A DNA stretch of 64,000 nt from Phymorhynchus buccinoides (taxonomy: Eukaryota > Mollusca > Gastropoda > Neogastropoda > Raphitomidae). The notes below the pieces were generated by a model that saw nothing but the letters and a program-made list of their open reading frames with translations, was not told where the DNA came from and searched no databases. Where the stretch lies: assembly GCA_017654935.2 (NCBI GenBank), contig CM065710.1:26025528-26089527 (forward strand). Reading direction: 5' to 3'. The position numbers and the translations under genes are program-made. This document shows, one piece after another, positions 11,966 to 41,699 of this stretch. Position 1 is the stretch's first letter. Each line of letters starts with the position of its first letter.

Positions 11966-12529
11966 GCCCAAGTTAGTTTGAGGCAGCCAACAATACGAAT
12001 CATTCACAGCACCAATACATGCACATGGCTCCCCAAACAGCAACGCTTGTAATCGCTACACCCCAAGGGGATCTATTCAAGAATCTACACATCTTCCGGG
12101 GCTACAATTCTAGGATTGAACAATCTTCTAAAAAGGATCTACCTGCACACAAGGATCTATATTCGAATCAATCCAACATGGCTTAGAAAATCTGCAAAGA
12201 AATGTCTTAACAGCTTATCCAAACCATCTTTTCTCTATTCACCCAAAATCTGTGTGTATCTCTTCAGAAACACAAAAACCGTTCTGGTGTTGAATCAAAA
12301 GTTGTTCAAGTTCGCTGAAGTATATATCAACATGGTCGCTTGGTGATCAGATCTGTACAAAAATCTGTATTTCAATAAGTATACAAGACTATAAGTATAA
12401 CAGTTTGAGAAAAAAACAATTAGTCCTATACAAGCTTCCAACCAATTTAGCTTCATAACCAACTTTTCCTGCTCCACTTAGATCATTATCAAATTATTTA
12501 AATATCAAATTATCAAAACCAAAATTTCT

Positions 12530-12740
12530 TTAACCCTTTCACTGTCAAGGAAAGTTGAGAAATTAACTTTTTAAAATTATTTGTATACTACTGAAAAGGA
12601 ACCTGTTACACTCAATCTGACAAAATGATATAGATAAGTCTTTCCTGACTTGTCTAAAACAAACACCATCATTCCTGGGCTATGGCATCATCAATGACGA
12701 CACACAGCCTGTAGTAAGGGACAGGCAGGGAAGGGGTTAA
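12530..12740. mobile_element. TTAA-flanked piggyBac-like MITE
   Basis: TTAACCCTTTCACTGTCA at the left and CAGGGAAGGGGTTAA at the right with TTAA at both borders. The interior differs from the main family. Confidence 0.7.
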
Positions 12741-13857
12741 TATCCATTCAAATAAAATAAAAATTCAGAATGCACTGTGTATGCGTGCACATGTGCATGT
12801 GTGTGTTGTGTTGTGTGGTGTTTTGGTTGAGTGAGCATGCGCATGCACACATGCATGTGCGAGTTGAATTACTGTTTGTGCTTGCAAAAAATTTAACGAG
12901 TTTTTAAGCTTCTTTTTTTTTTTCACTTTCAGAGATGAGATTCTCAGAAAAACAAAGAGGAAAAAAGAATCCGGGAGTTCGGGGCCCGGTGTAGGCTACA
13001 TCAGCAAATGGATAACTTCCGTTTTCAGTTTTGCCAACTGCAGAGTAATGATAAATAGAGCAGTCTTGGCTGCCCCCAGCAGTAACCAGAAATGTCCATT
13101 TGAGAATGAACCAATCGAGAACAAAATATCAATCAAACTTTCTTGCCGCATTTACGATTCAACACAAAACCTAACACCCCCACCCCAAATTTTGTCAATG
13201 GATTTACACTGATCTCAAAAATGACCCCTAGTGCCATCAAAGAAAAATCTGAGTCTTTCGATCAAAATGAACAGCTTTATTGTTAAAACATTCAACAAAG
13301 AAATTGGTTACAAAAAGCTGACGAAAAACTACTGGTAGGTTAATTTCATACATTCATCGCAGTAAATTTTGTTTTCATCAGAACAGCTCCAGTTATATTC
13401 GAGAAAAAAAAGTACTTTTTCAAGAGGGAAACCAAGCACATTAAGGGAGAAAATAGCCACTGAATAACATGACAAAAAATAACCTGGCCCTCTCTCTAAA
13501 TATTCCTCAAATTTAACAACTACTTTCAGTTATTAACTTGAATTCTGAATTAGCTTGTAGCAAAACAGAAGCACACACACTCGCTAAAGGATAAAAACAT
13601 ATACTAATTTCGCTCGACAAAAATTGATACAGAAAGTGACTTTGAAGTGTTCAGATACTTAAAATATATCTGGAATTGAAAGCAAATCTTTATTTAAAAA
13701 CAAAACAAAAACGATAAGAAAAGAAGACAAAAAGGGGGAGGGGGGAGGAGGGGGGGGGGGGATATGGAGAATGTTAGCAGAGCATCACAATCGGCATCCG
13801 CGCTTTAAATCTTATTCCATTTTCGAGACAGCCTTTGATGTTCATTTTGCAAGTCAC

Positions 13858-14397
13858 ATCAGCATGGGTTGCTCCTGGGAAATTTCAAAAATCCTGCAAG
13901 TGCAGGGACAGTGCCCCTCCTGGAGGTTCCAGGGGGCAATGCCCCCCTGGAAGCTGAAGGGAAACAACAGTTTCCAATGTAACTGACAGGCTCTCGATGC
14001 ACTTTCACTTCTGGTTAAACTTCACGACCTCTATAACCAGCAAAATGCATCTTCTCAAATTCTCATAATTCGGCGACGCCGGCTACAGGCAATAAAAAAA
14101 ATCCTGAACTTCGGGACATCCTGGACAAAAATAATCCGAGTTTCAGGACATCCTGGACAAACAAATCCTGAACTTCGGGACATCCTGGACAAACAAATCC
14201 TGAACTTCGGGACATCCTGGACAAACAAATCCTGAACTTCGGGACATCCTGAACAAACAAATCCTGAACTTCGGGACATCCTGGACAAAAAAATCCTGAA
14301 CTTCAGGACGTCCTGGACAAAAAAATCCTGAACTTCAGGACGTCCTGGACAAACAAATCCTGAACTTCGGGACATCCTGGAAGCAGGAGCATCCATG
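13858..14397. mobile_element. GGATGCTCCTG-family element with internal 32-bp minisatellite
   Basis: The left part carries GGTTGCTCCTGGGAAATTTC. From 13978 it reads as the reverse of 62302-62470 (CAGGCTCTCGATGCACTTTC, GGCGACGCCGGCTAC), ending in GCAGGAGCATCCATG. Between 14098 and 14385 the unit CCTGAACTTCGGGACATCC is tandemly repeated about eight to nine times at roughly 32 bp, whereas other copies have one unit. The repetitive peptide frames on the minus strand are artefacts of the array. Confidence 0.75.
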
Positions 14398-14738
14398 CGT
14401 CAGTCATCACAGGTGAAGCAATGTAAGTGATTAGTGCCCATCTACTACCACACTCTTAGGGGGAAAAAAATCATCGATGCTACCTCGGACATGTAAATCA
14501 TCGATGTCACATGGGTTAATTCAGACGCGTCTCATGCTCTATCAACATGCTCCACGTCACACACAAAGCCGTAGTTACAAACATTCGTCATGGTACCTTA
14601 TGAACAATGTTCCACCCACGTCAAAATCGGTATAATTCGTAAACACGTAAATGGACAAACCCAACTGCATCAAGGCGATTACGCTCACTCGAGACGCCTT
14701 TTGGCCAACACACGCTCTCCATGTCTTCAGTGCAATCG

Positions 14739-14918
14739 TACAGTGGAACCTCCCTTATAAGACCTTAAAAAATCATCCAAAATGAGGTCTTATAAAGGAG
14801 GGGTCTTACAAGGGAGGTAATTTCAACACTTACAACAAAGGGCAATGTCTCCGAGAAGTAGGTCTTATGTGGGAGGGAGTCTTATAATGGGAAAACTTAT
14901 AAGGGAGGTTCCACTGTA
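14739..14918. mobile_element. pogo/Tigger-like MITE (TACAGTGGAACC family), copy 2
   Basis: TACAGTGGAACCTCCCTTA at the left and AAGGGAGGTTCCACTGTA at the right, with TA at both borders. 180 bp, non-coding. Confidence 0.9.
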
Positions 14919-15299
14919 TCGAAGGAAACACCACCCAAGTACACAGACGTTTCATACACTTCACACCGAACTACTTTCAACATGGGGAAAATTCTAAGAT
15001 GGCGAAAACTTGTTTAAAATCAGGATTGGATTGTCACAATTACGTACCCTGAACCATTTTAGGCATAGAGACGAGAAGAAAAAAAAAAGCACAGCTGGTG
15101 TCGCGGATGTGATCGGACAAAATGGGCTATGGCTGTTCCTTCGGCCTCAGGAAAAGCAGCCGGAATCCTTGTCGTTAATGGCCATTAACTTTGGAGGCAA
15201 ACTTTCCCCTCAGCTATTAATTGTCCCATATGGTTCCTCCGAATTGGGAGGACGTAAAACATTAACTAACCCTCAGCTATCAGCTTCCAGTGTCAACCT

Positions 15300-15780
15300 T
15301 GGTCACATCTTCTTCTTCTGCGTTCCCAGGCCATAAGGCCATAAGGGGTAAGGAGTCCGTTTTCTTTGTTTGTTTTTATAGTTTTCAATGGTCTCTGGCC
15401 GCATACAGTCGACACATTCCGATTTTTGAGGAGCTCAAAGGAGAAAATTGTTTGGAAGATTTTTTTTCATTTGTTTTTGTTAGAAGAAAAAAAAGCAGGA
15501 GAATGTACTAAGTCAGAAAGACAGTAGATGACAGAAAGCAAAGGGAAAAGGCAGAGTCAAAGAGAGTGACGGATTTGAGGATGCTACAAGCACAGAAGGT
15601 GAGGAAACTAACTTCCAGAAGGTGGGGAAACTATATGTACGAACGACAACCCCCCCCCCCCCCCCCCCAAAGTATTCCCACAAGGAGAGGCTTGTGGAGG
15701 GGGTGTCCAGCTCCCTGTATGGAGGCACGAGGCATCCACCCACTTGATCGCGCAGCGTCCAATGACATCACAGGTGGCTG
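15300..15780. repeat. Dispersed repeat family R, copy 3
   Basis: CTTCTTCTTCTGCGTTCCC through CACATTCCGATTTTTGAGG, GGAAAAGGCAGAGTCAAAG and a C run at 15651-15668, then GGAGGCACGAGGCATCCACC, a tail shared with a fragment at 35355-35500. Confidence 0.6.
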
Positions 15781-15818
15781 AAGTTCAATGCTTGTGGCTT
15801 TCTCGGGGTCAGGATCAA

Positions 15819-16660
<842 letters not shown>

Positions 16661-16959
16661 TTGTTGTTTTTTGTTCAAATGACATATTTCATTGTAGTTC
16701 AAGACAAGCATTTGTTCAAAATGATCTGCAGGACTAGACCTACCTTATGAGGGGATACTAAGTCATGTCATATTGATTCTAAATGTCTTAATTGCCCCCT
16801 TCTCCTCCCCTTACCCGTTGCCCCGCCCCTATTTCAGGTATTTTCAGCTTGTATTTTTCACAGACAAGTATCTTTAATCCAAATGATCTGCAGAACAAGG
16901 ATCTACATTTTGAGGTGATCATCTTTCATGTCACTGGGCAGTACATGTCATATTATTAT

Positions 16960-17010
16960 TAATGCCCCCCCCCCCCCCTCTCCTTTAGTTTTACCCTTGC
17001 ATCCCCCCCC

Positions 17011-17041
<31 letters not shown>

Positions 17042-17870
17042 ACCTCCCTCTCCCCGAGATATTTTGGCTTGTAATTTTCACACAGACAGAAGTGTCATAT
17101 CAAAATGATCTGCAGAACATCTGCCTTTTAAGGAAAATACATCATGTTACTGTATATGTCTTAATGCACATACATAGGTATTTTTGGCTTGTAATTGTCA
17201 CACAGACAAGTGTCATATATCAAAATGATCTGCAGAACAACATATAATTGCCTTTTGAGGAAAATACATCATGTCACTGTGATTCTACAAGTCTTAATCC
17301 CCCCCCCCCCCTTAATGCCCCATCTTACACACATATTATCTTCACATACACACACTGTTAACTTTTCTGTTTTTATGTGTTTTTATCTGTATCAAATGTA
17401 TTTTTTACAATAAAATCTATGGCAAATGGACTGCTTTGTTGAATTTTTTTGTTGCACAATATGGAGAGAGAGGGGGGGGGGGGGGGGGGGGGGGGGTGAC
17501 AGAGGGTGTGTGCACAATGTGTGTGTGTGTGTGTGCACACATTTGTGTGTGAGTGGACATCTATTTGATGATTATGATGCTTATGATGTGGGGGGGGGGG
17601 CAACTAAACAGTAGACTTGGGTAGAACTAGAAGACTTGCTGTCCAGATGATCAGCTCAATGCGGGACAACTCAATCAGTGAATGGGAGGGAGGGAGCATA
17701 ATTTGGGGGAGAAGCCTGAACAGGGGGGATGGAGTTGAGATAACGGAAAGGTGAGGACAAGGGGGGGGGGGGAGGAGGTAATGAAGTGGGGGGGGGGGGG
17801 GAGGGGAGGAGGTTCACATTTGTGTGTGTGTGTGCACATTTGTGTGTGTGTGTGCATGCAGAAAAAGAAA
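16960..17870. repeat. Mononucleotide C and G runs with CA/TG repeats
   Basis: C runs near 16967-16978 and 17005-17028 lead into (CA)n, with G runs at 17471-17497 and 17761-17802 and TG repeats at 17518-17535 and 17820-17855. AAAATGATCTGCAGAAC is repeated at spacings of 120-200 bp, marking an old diverged repeat between about 16715 and 17240. Confidence 0.7.
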
Positions 17871-19155
17871 AAAATAGCTCTGTGGTGTGTGTTGATGTTA
17901 GGCCTAACAGTAACAGTCAATGACAGTTGTGATTTACCATCTTTGGCAAAAACAATCTTTTTGCTTGTTACATTGTAATTACTCAAATCCGAGATTGTCA
18001 TCACATCAGTAGAAATGTAAAGTGTCAAAATAAATATTGAATCTGAAATTGTATATCTATCACTTTTAGATGGAAGTTTTCAGTCTAGGCCTATTATTTT
18101 GCCCAAGGATGTTCTAGTTTGCTCTTCGCAAGTTTCGTTCTGTTGAATCAATCCGTCTACAACAAAGTCACGTGACTAAATCTATTTCGCTTCTAAGACC
18201 ATATAGAGATGACCAGGCTTTAATAAGTGGCCAAAATATAAATTTAAGCACCTTACAAAGTAAACTGATCGCCTTTGAAAACGATCAAAGCAAGGAATCT
18301 AATTTGTGGCAAAATAAGTTTCACCTACCCTTCTCGGGGATTCAAGTTTGCTACATTCCGATCACTAAGAACTGGGTCACCGAACGAAATGAAGCAATCT
18401 TCACAATAAGGCTGGAAATAAACTTAAATCGTGTAATAAAACTGTCAAAATATGTTTACGCTTTTCACTTAAGAAACAATGAACACCGGGAATAAAAGAT
18501 GATCCGTAATTGTTGAATCGATCGGGTCAAGTATCTGCGCGCCATGCATCGGCCGCTCGCTCCGTCATTTTGTCACTGAGCTTGAGAGCAAAGCTATCAC
18601 TTCGCGTCAAAGATCGCTTCGGGTTCGGATTCACTTGGACAGATTGATTTAATATTTTGCATAATGGTAGTTAAGACTTTAAATAATCATAGGATGGCAA
18701 AAGTGTATGCGCCGACATCGATTTATGACCGAAAATATTTCACTAAAGAAAAGAAAATGAATTTTTGTTGGGTAATTTTTGGTCGATCCACACACTTCGC
18801 ATACGAAACTACGCAGGAATGACTCCCCTTTCTAACTGGCTTACTATTTTTAGCATAGAACGCAAAGCCAGCGAACCCATTGGTCAAAACCGCGATAGGT
18901 GTTATCCGAAAACTGCGCGCATGGCGGCCAAGCGACAAAAACGATCGGTAAACAGTACCGAGTTTCAAATTCGCCCACACACACTCACACTGAATAAAAC
19001 CACACAAATTGCATAGAAAGAAAAGAAATAAGTTTAATTTTATCAACTGTGTTGTTTTTATGTTGGTTTGTGATTGGATTTGGGGATAATTGTCAGTTGA
19101 ATATGGGTCAATTTTCCAATGACCGTAAGTCATGGAAAGAGGGTTTTGACTACCT

Positions 19156-19503
<348 letters not shown>

Positions 19504-20536
19504 CAATAACCAAAGACATGACCAACAAATAACTTCTCTCAAGTGCAAGCACCGCAGAAAAACATATCCAAAACCGCACACAAACTAAAAACAAAGATCC
19601 CCCCCTCCCCTCCCCCCAAAAAACTCTCACGAGTATTTCCCCCCCATGCAACAAACCAACAATTTATCCACTAGTCTTTTCCCCATTCCCAAAATGTTCC
19701 CTTCCTTTTGCCCTTATTTTGTCTTTAAAAAAAAACCCAACAACCCCCAAAAAACTAGCTCATGCAGTTAGCGAAAATACAAGCTGAAATGGGCTCTTGG
19801 GTCACCAGATGGGGGGAGGGGAGGTGGGGGACAGAAGAGAAGAAAAAAAATGAAAGGGTCTGATTAAGAGAAGGGGAGAGAACTGGAGGTGTGATCGGCG
19901 GAGGATTTAAGAGACGAGAGAAAGAAGCGAGGGACAGAAAACCCGAGAAATACGTTGAGAAGATTTCGATGGAAAAACCCAAGGGAGAGAGAGAAGAGAA
20001 GAAGAACGGGGGGTGAAAGAAGAGAGAGCCGATACGCGTGATATTTCTATCAGTCTTTGTGAGATTCAAGACAGTTCAAGTGAAGTCGGTTGGAGCAGTT
20101 TTTCTTGTAATAGTCGAACGGTCACTAACTCGATTATAACCTTACACACACACACATGTAGAATCAACAAATAATTTAGGGGTGGGTGGGTGGGTGGGGG
20201 GGGGGGGGGGGGAGGGGGAGGGGTTATCATCATCATCCCAATGACTGGTGGCAAACGCAACTTTTTAAAACAAGATGGAGGGGTGAGGGTCATTTTTGTA
20301 GGTAACAGACTTTCATAAAATAAAGAACACATTTCTGATTTTTTCTTTAAAAAAGACGAAAGGATTAATCTATGATTTAAGAATTGAGTCCCTCCCCCCC
20401 CCTCCAAACCCCCACCCCTCCCTAAAGAAAACTATAAAAACAATAAATGTATCATCTTACCACATTTACTTTGAACCAAAAACGTTGGTCAATTTACCCA
20501 ACTACTGGCTAAAATAAGTAGCTAGGATCACTTCCT

Positions 20537-20915
20537 CAGACCTGTTTACCCCCTACGCAAGTCTTGAGTTAGTCTGGATAGCTGAAAGGAGTAGTTCTGG
20601 TGTAAAATTAATGTGTACTCTTATTCATCAAACAATGTTCACTGAAAATGAGTAGTAAAGAGCATTATTTAAAAATTTTGAAGAGTAGCAGAGCAGACCT
20701 GGTTACCCCCTACACAATTCTTGAGTAGTCTGGATAGCTCAAATGAGCAGCTTTGGTGTGAAATGAGTAGTTTTATTCATTAAAACCATCAAACACTGTT
20801 CACTAAAAATGAGTAGCAATCAAGAATTAAAGAGAATTATCATCAATTTTGAAGTGTAGTAGAGGTCTAAACTTGAGTAGAATGCTACTCGAAAAGAGTA
20901 GAGTAAACAGGTCTG
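20537..20915. mobile_element. Tandem hAT-like MITEs, CAGACCTGTTTACC family
   Basis: A first copy (CAGACCTGTTTACCCCCTAC, from 20537) is cut short at 20693, where a second copy (CAGACCTGGTTACCCCC, from 20694) begins and runs to the right end GTAAACAGGTCTG at 20915. A complete single copy lies at 48338-48545. The word ACTTCCT occurs just left of the pair and again close to its right end. Confidence 0.75.
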
Positions 20916-20949
20916 GGAACTTCCTAAAAGGAGGCGAACAGAAGAAACA

Positions 20950-21092
20950 TCTTAAATACCCCCCCACGTCACAAGTCACATTCCCTCTGATGCTAGGAAG
21001 ATTTCTTAAGATTTCTTACCAGCCATAAGAGGGAAAACACGTGAAAACCGTGATTTTGACACCTGACATGGGGGGGGGGGGGTGTCATTAAA
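20950..21092. mobile_element. Small MITE with TTTAAAGAC-type ends, copy 2
   Basis: CCCCCACGTCACAAGTCACA through TGCTAGGAAGATTTCTTA to GTGATTTTGACACCTGACAT matches 2325-2457. The phrase AGATTTCTTA is tandemly duplicated here. Confidence 0.65.
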
Positions 21093-21178
21093 ACATAGAA
21101 ACGCCCGCTCCACCCCTTCACCCCTTACAGGGAGAAAGGGGCAGGCAGTCAGACTGACTGAGGGAGGGACAGTCTTAC

Positions 21179-37330
<16,152 letters not shown>

Positions 37331-37365
37331 CTGTGTAATATCACACACCTTGACAACGCACCTGT

Positions 37366-37972
37366 CAAAAACTAGAGGGGTGGGTTCGCATCCCACCACT
37401 GTCACGATGCTAACAATTCTTGCAGGTGAAATACCAAAGGCTCAACCACAATCACAATATTTATTCATCCAATAAAATGAAAATGTGTGTGTGGTTAAAA
37501 GTTAAAACAATATGCAATAAAAGGTCACAGTTCCAATATTAAAATATCAGATTCACGCAAAAATCAAGCACACGCAGACAGCCGCTACACTCCCCCCCCC
37601 CCCCCCCCCCCACCCCCCCCCCCTCCCCCCCCCCCCCCTCCCCACTCATAGAGACAGACAGACAGACAGACAAAAACCGGCAAAGACTGCGGGAGAGTGG
37701 GAGGGAGGGTGGGGAGAAAGAGAGAGAGGGTGACAGAGACAGAAATAACGAGAGAGGAAGAGAGAGAGAGAAAGTAAAAGATAAAGAACAAGAGAGAAAG
37801 AGAATAGAATAGAAAAGAAGAAAAAACACACAAAGAAGATGAGAGGGTGAATAAATGAGAGTGAATGGGAAAGCTTGTAGTTTTATTTCTTTGTAAAGCG
37901 CCATGAAGAGAATTTTCTAGATATTATGTGCGCTATATAAGCGCAAATTATTATTATTATTATTATTATAAA
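37366..37972 (+). repeat. SINE-like remnants: B-box-like start and (ATT)n tail
   Basis: GGTGGGTTCGCATCCCACC at 37378 looks like a tRNA B-box/T-arm. 37886-37972 reads TTTGTAAAGCGCCATGAAG, TGTGCGCTATATAAGCGC and (ATT)n, a common SINE 3' tail. C runs and an AGAGA tract separate them, so they may or may not be one element. Confidence 0.5.
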
Positions 37973-38726
37973 AAAACCACATTTCTCACACAGAACTGAG
38001 AAGAAAATTTAAACACCCCCCAAAAAATCAATCACTGAAGTTGTTTCTGATCTTCAGAAAATATTAAAAGTACCCACAGCAATAAAACTTTAAAATAAAT
38101 GTTCATTATTGTAAACCCAGTATCAAAAGACTTTTCACGCCTTGTTGAAATAGAAACACCCACCCGCTTAATTAAGACATGTTTTATAACTCAACTCAAG
38201 TCCTTGGTCTTTTCCGCCATTTCATGCAAGACACACACACAAAAATCATTTTAAAGTGTAGGCTTAAGGGAGAGGGGGGGGCATCTGTTTCTGTTTCTCC
38301 AGTTGTTGTTTTTTATAATGTTTCTAGAAACAATTATCAAAGTACAAAAAAAGAAAGGATATTAACAGAAAGAAAGAAAAACCCAACTTCAAATGGGACA
38401 GCACACGTTCATCCCAGTGGCAACGAAAAAGTTGTCATTTGGTCAAAATTTACACACACACCTCCTTCCTCATCACTCGCGCAAAAATTGCATGCCCAAA
38501 AAAAAATTTGGCTCTGGCTGCAACGCGCTCTCCAGGTGGGAGCAACCCAAATTTCACAGAGGCGCCTCTGCGACTATAAAGTACCTAATACCTAATGGGA
38601 AAGAAAGACAAGGACAACAAGAATCAGACATTCAGTCTTTTCTTTCAATACTAGAGAGAGAAAAAAAGAGAAGAGTCGAGAAAAGAAGCCAACAGGTGGG
38701 AGTGGAGTCATGAAAGCACAACTATG

Positions 38727-39235
38727 CAGACCTGCCACATTCTGAGAATAAAAAAGAGGAGCGAGAATCTAGGGGCTGGCACTGGCCCCCCAGTAAAATC
38801 CATTGCCACTTCGAAATGTGCTGCCTTCTCTTTTGTTCTTCAAACATGCAGTCGTTTTTGTCAATTTGAGATCCATTTTAGAGTAAGAAATATTGACCAT
38901 TGTCAATTTGAGATCCATTTTAGAGAAAGAAATATTGACCATTGTCAATTTGAGATCCATTTTAGAGAAAGAAATATTGACCAATCTACAATATTTGTTG
39001 GTCATTTAGCCTGAGATAGGCCTATGCTTCGTGTAGCCCCTCACTGTCTCATGCTGACCCTTAGATGTCCATTAGCTGGTGCTTTGAATGCATGCTCTTT
39101 GTTGTGAAATTGAGTGGAAAATGTATACAAGACAGATTTTAAAATATAGGAGCTGGGGAGGTTGCAAGAGGAGCTAGGAGCAATGCTCAACATATCTGAG
39201 CTGCTCCTCTGAAATCGGAGCAAGTGGCAGGTCTG
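38727..39235. mobile_element. hAT-like element, CAGACCTGCCAC family
   Basis: Ends CAGACCTGCCAC and GTGGCAGGTCTG, flanked by a perfect 6-bp direct duplication ACTATG (38721-38726 and 39236-39241). 509 bp. It contains three direct units of CAATTTGAGATCCATTTTAG plus AAGAAATATTGACC (44-bp period, 38858-38985). Non-coding. Confidence 0.92.
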
Positions 39236-39257
39236 ACTATGACACACAGACAGACAA

Positions 39258-39290
<33 letters not shown>

Positions 39291-39305
39291 GAGACAGACA
39301 GACGA
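39236..39305. repeat. (CAGA)n microsatellite
   Basis: CAGACAGA run immediately right of the hAT-like element. Confidence 0.9.
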
Positions 39306-39413
39306 CAGAAGGGTTAGAGACTCTGGCAGGGAAATCAGTCACAGACCATGAAGCAGATACAGACACAAAACACAGACCTGTGTGCGCGCCGAAAAGGAAC
39401 ATGAATTTGTGCT

Positions 39414-39470
39414 AAATAATAATAATAATAGCTATTCATATTCCGCATAAAGCACTATACACACCTGTTC
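39414..39470 (-). repeat. SINE-like tail with (AAT)n
   Basis: (AAT)n followed by GCATAAAGCACTATACACACC, a diverged relative of the tails at 28866 and 32214. Confidence 0.4.
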
Positions 39471-39480
39471 AAAACAAACC

Positions 39481-39655
39481 TACCGTATTTTACGGACTAC
39501 AAGGCGCACCTGATTATAAGGCGCACTCCACAAATTTTACACAAAATTCAGATGTTGTTATCATAGTTTCTTACTATATTATCAGTCACATTATAAGGCG
39601 CAGGGGTCTCAGTCTAGGGAAAAAAGTATCGCCTTATAGTCCGTAAAGCATGGTA
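39481..39655. mobile_element. MITE, TACCGTATTTTACGG family
   Basis: Left TACCGTATTTTACGGACTAC with AAGGCGCACCTGATTATAAG; right CGCCTTATAGTCCGTAAAG then CATGGTA. An inverted terminal repeat with TA borders. Copies at 58986, 59575, 60263 (part) and 63533 (part). Confidence 0.75.
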
Positions 39656-39884
39656 CACGGTCGTCATGTTTAAGTTCATTTTGTTTGCTTGTGTGTATGT
39701 GTGTGTGTGCGCGCGATAAATTTATTGCCAAAACAGATGGTCACTGTTGATGCTAAACTTACAATATTCAATTTTCATATTTCAACATTTTATATATATT
39801 TTTTTTTTTTAAACCTCATCTATATTTTTTCAAAGTTGTAAATCCTAGTTCCTGGCTACTAAGGAAGACATCGTCAAACACTTT

Positions 39885-40246
39885 TACAGTGGAACCTCCC
39901 TCACAAGACCTCCCAAAATTATACAAAATGAGGTCTTATAAGGGAGGGGTCTTATAAGGGAGGTGTCCTCCGAAGTCAGAGTGTGGCTGCCCACATGGCT
40001 GGGTAATAAAAAAACAGTCACACATGTAATGTTCTCACCCCTAGCTGTTGCATTTGTACCAAAGTGTTCAAGTGCTTCGGCTGTTGGGATGATCCCTGGA
40101 GTCGTTAAGCCAGGGAACAACAATAACATAAGGGAGGTAATTTGAAGGCTTACAAAGAAGGGCAATGTCGTCCCGGGTGTAGCTGCGAATTGGGATTCGG
40201 AACGAGCGGCGTGGGAGCAACGCCACTGTACGGCCCAGAAGATGGG

Positions 40247-40284
<38 letters not shown>

Positions 40285-40349
40285 GGGCAATGTCTCAGAG
40301 AAGTAGGTCTTATGTGGGAGGGAGTCTTATAATGGGAGGTTCCACTGTA
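39885..40349. mobile_element. pogo/Tigger-like MITE (TACAGTGGAACC family), copy 3, with nested inserts
   Basis: TACAGTGGAACCTCCCTCA at the left and GGGAGGTTCCACTGTA at the right. The interior holds a reversed family K copy (39967-40125) and a sequence ending in an A run (40249-40279). The AAGAAGGGCAATGT word of the MITE appears on both sides of the A-tailed insert, suggesting duplication at its insertion. Confidence 0.8.
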
Positions 40350-40596
40350 GCTTCATTCTTTCTGAGGTGGGGGGTTTTCCACGTTCAAACACACACTCAC
40401 TGGCTTCCCCTTTGCTTCGCTATAAGGACCAACAATGTTTCAAAACTTCAAATGTTTCTTTCTGTGGGTAGCAGTACAAATGTAAAGGAAGACTTTTTTT
40501 AATTTATAAAATGGATACAACATTTCGGTAAAGGTCAAGATGTGCCACCCACCCCTACATTTATCGGTTAATTGTATTTTTCCGTTTTTGCCTTTC

Positions 40597-40866
40597 TTAC
40601 CATACATAAAGCTGTATTTTAGGAACATTTTTTTAGCTAATAACCTTTTTGGAATACTAACCCTATCCCTAACCCTAGCCCTAAACCTAACCCTACCCCC
40701 CACTATGTACTGCAGTACACCGCGATTTGTCACAGTTGTGGTTCGTTGCGTTTTTCCGTCTTATAGGGTGGGGGGTAGGGTTAGGGTTAGGTCTAGGGTT
40801 AGGGTTAGTATTCCAAAAAGATAATTTGATGGAAATGTTCCTAAAATACAGCTTTATGTATGGTAA
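40597..40866. mobile_element. Foldback element with telomere-like core
   Basis: Left arm TTACCATACATAAAGCTGTA, right arm its reverse complement ending ATACATGG-type TTTATGTATGGTAA; arms about 110 bp. The inner part of the left arm is CCCTAA-type repeats (ACTAACCCTATCCCTAACC) and that of the right arm TTAGGG-type repeats (GGGTTAGGGTTAG), separated by a loop of about 65 bp. The right end abuts the proposed left end of the hAT element. Confidence 0.85.
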
Positions 40867-41218
40867 GTTTGCAACTAGGATTTCAACAAAGTGGGGGCAA
40901 GCCCCCCCTCACCTTGAAAAAAGGGGGGACTTGGGAAAAAAAAGGGGGGGGGGGGGTGGAAGAAAAAAGTACAATAACATTTAAACTTAGTGACACACAC
41001 ACACACACACTGACATAATTACATTTACTTACCATAATGAAAAAGTAGTCTTACACAGTGATGTCCTGAGGCTCCGGTCATAGACACATGTCTCATTTAA
41101 CTTTTAACACTGGCATGCTTTGTGTCGTTGATTTCTGCAGAACCAGGACATTGTCCTATTGATTTTTCTTGTCTCAGGACAGTTTGATTTTCGATTCTCG
41201 GTACATCACTGCTTACAG

Positions 41219-41520
41219 GTACACTCCACCACCAACACAACAGGAACTTTGTAAGAAGTAGGCAGCAGTGCATCCAGGTTTTATTCAAACACATTGTTCT
41301 GTGCTAAGCAGTATCTGCTTCAATTAGTTCAGTTCTTGTTCACAAAGCCCGACTTGAAAAAAGGCATACTCCACCACCAGCATAACAGTAACTTTGTAAG
41401 AAGTAGGCAGCACTGAGCAGTGCCGCCAGGTTTTAATTAAACACATTGCTTTATCCTAAGCAGTATCTGCTTGCACATTATTCATTTAATTTCTTGTTCA
41501 CAAAGCCTGACTTGAAAATA
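41219..41520 (-). repeat. 150-bp tandem duplication downstream of the hAT gene
   Basis: TCCACCACCAACACAACAGG through AAGTAGGCAGCA, CTAAGCAGTATCTGCTT and TTGTTCACAAAGCCCGACTT occurs twice (about 41223-41365 and 41369-41517). On the gene strand this is the 3' flank, possibly 3' UTR; an AATAAA lies near 41280 (minus). Confidence 0.8.
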
Positions 41521-41699
41521 AAAGTTAGTTAAGCTCACAATTCTCTTCCACTAAAACAAAAAAAATGGAGACAAAAACCAGTCAACATTAAGCATGTTTG
41601 CTTCCAAAAGTAATTGCTTAGTGTTTTGCAGGCAGAGGATGATTCCACCATTTGCTTTGACATAGCAGCTGTGAAAGGTGAGAGGTGTCATAATGTGCC

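Noticed and set aside
14063..14396. Repetitive peptide on the minus strand (FVQDV.KFRI pattern) that could suggest a repeat protein
   Set aside because: It is a transposon-borne 32-bp minisatellite. The period is not a multiple of three, so the peptide cycles through frames.
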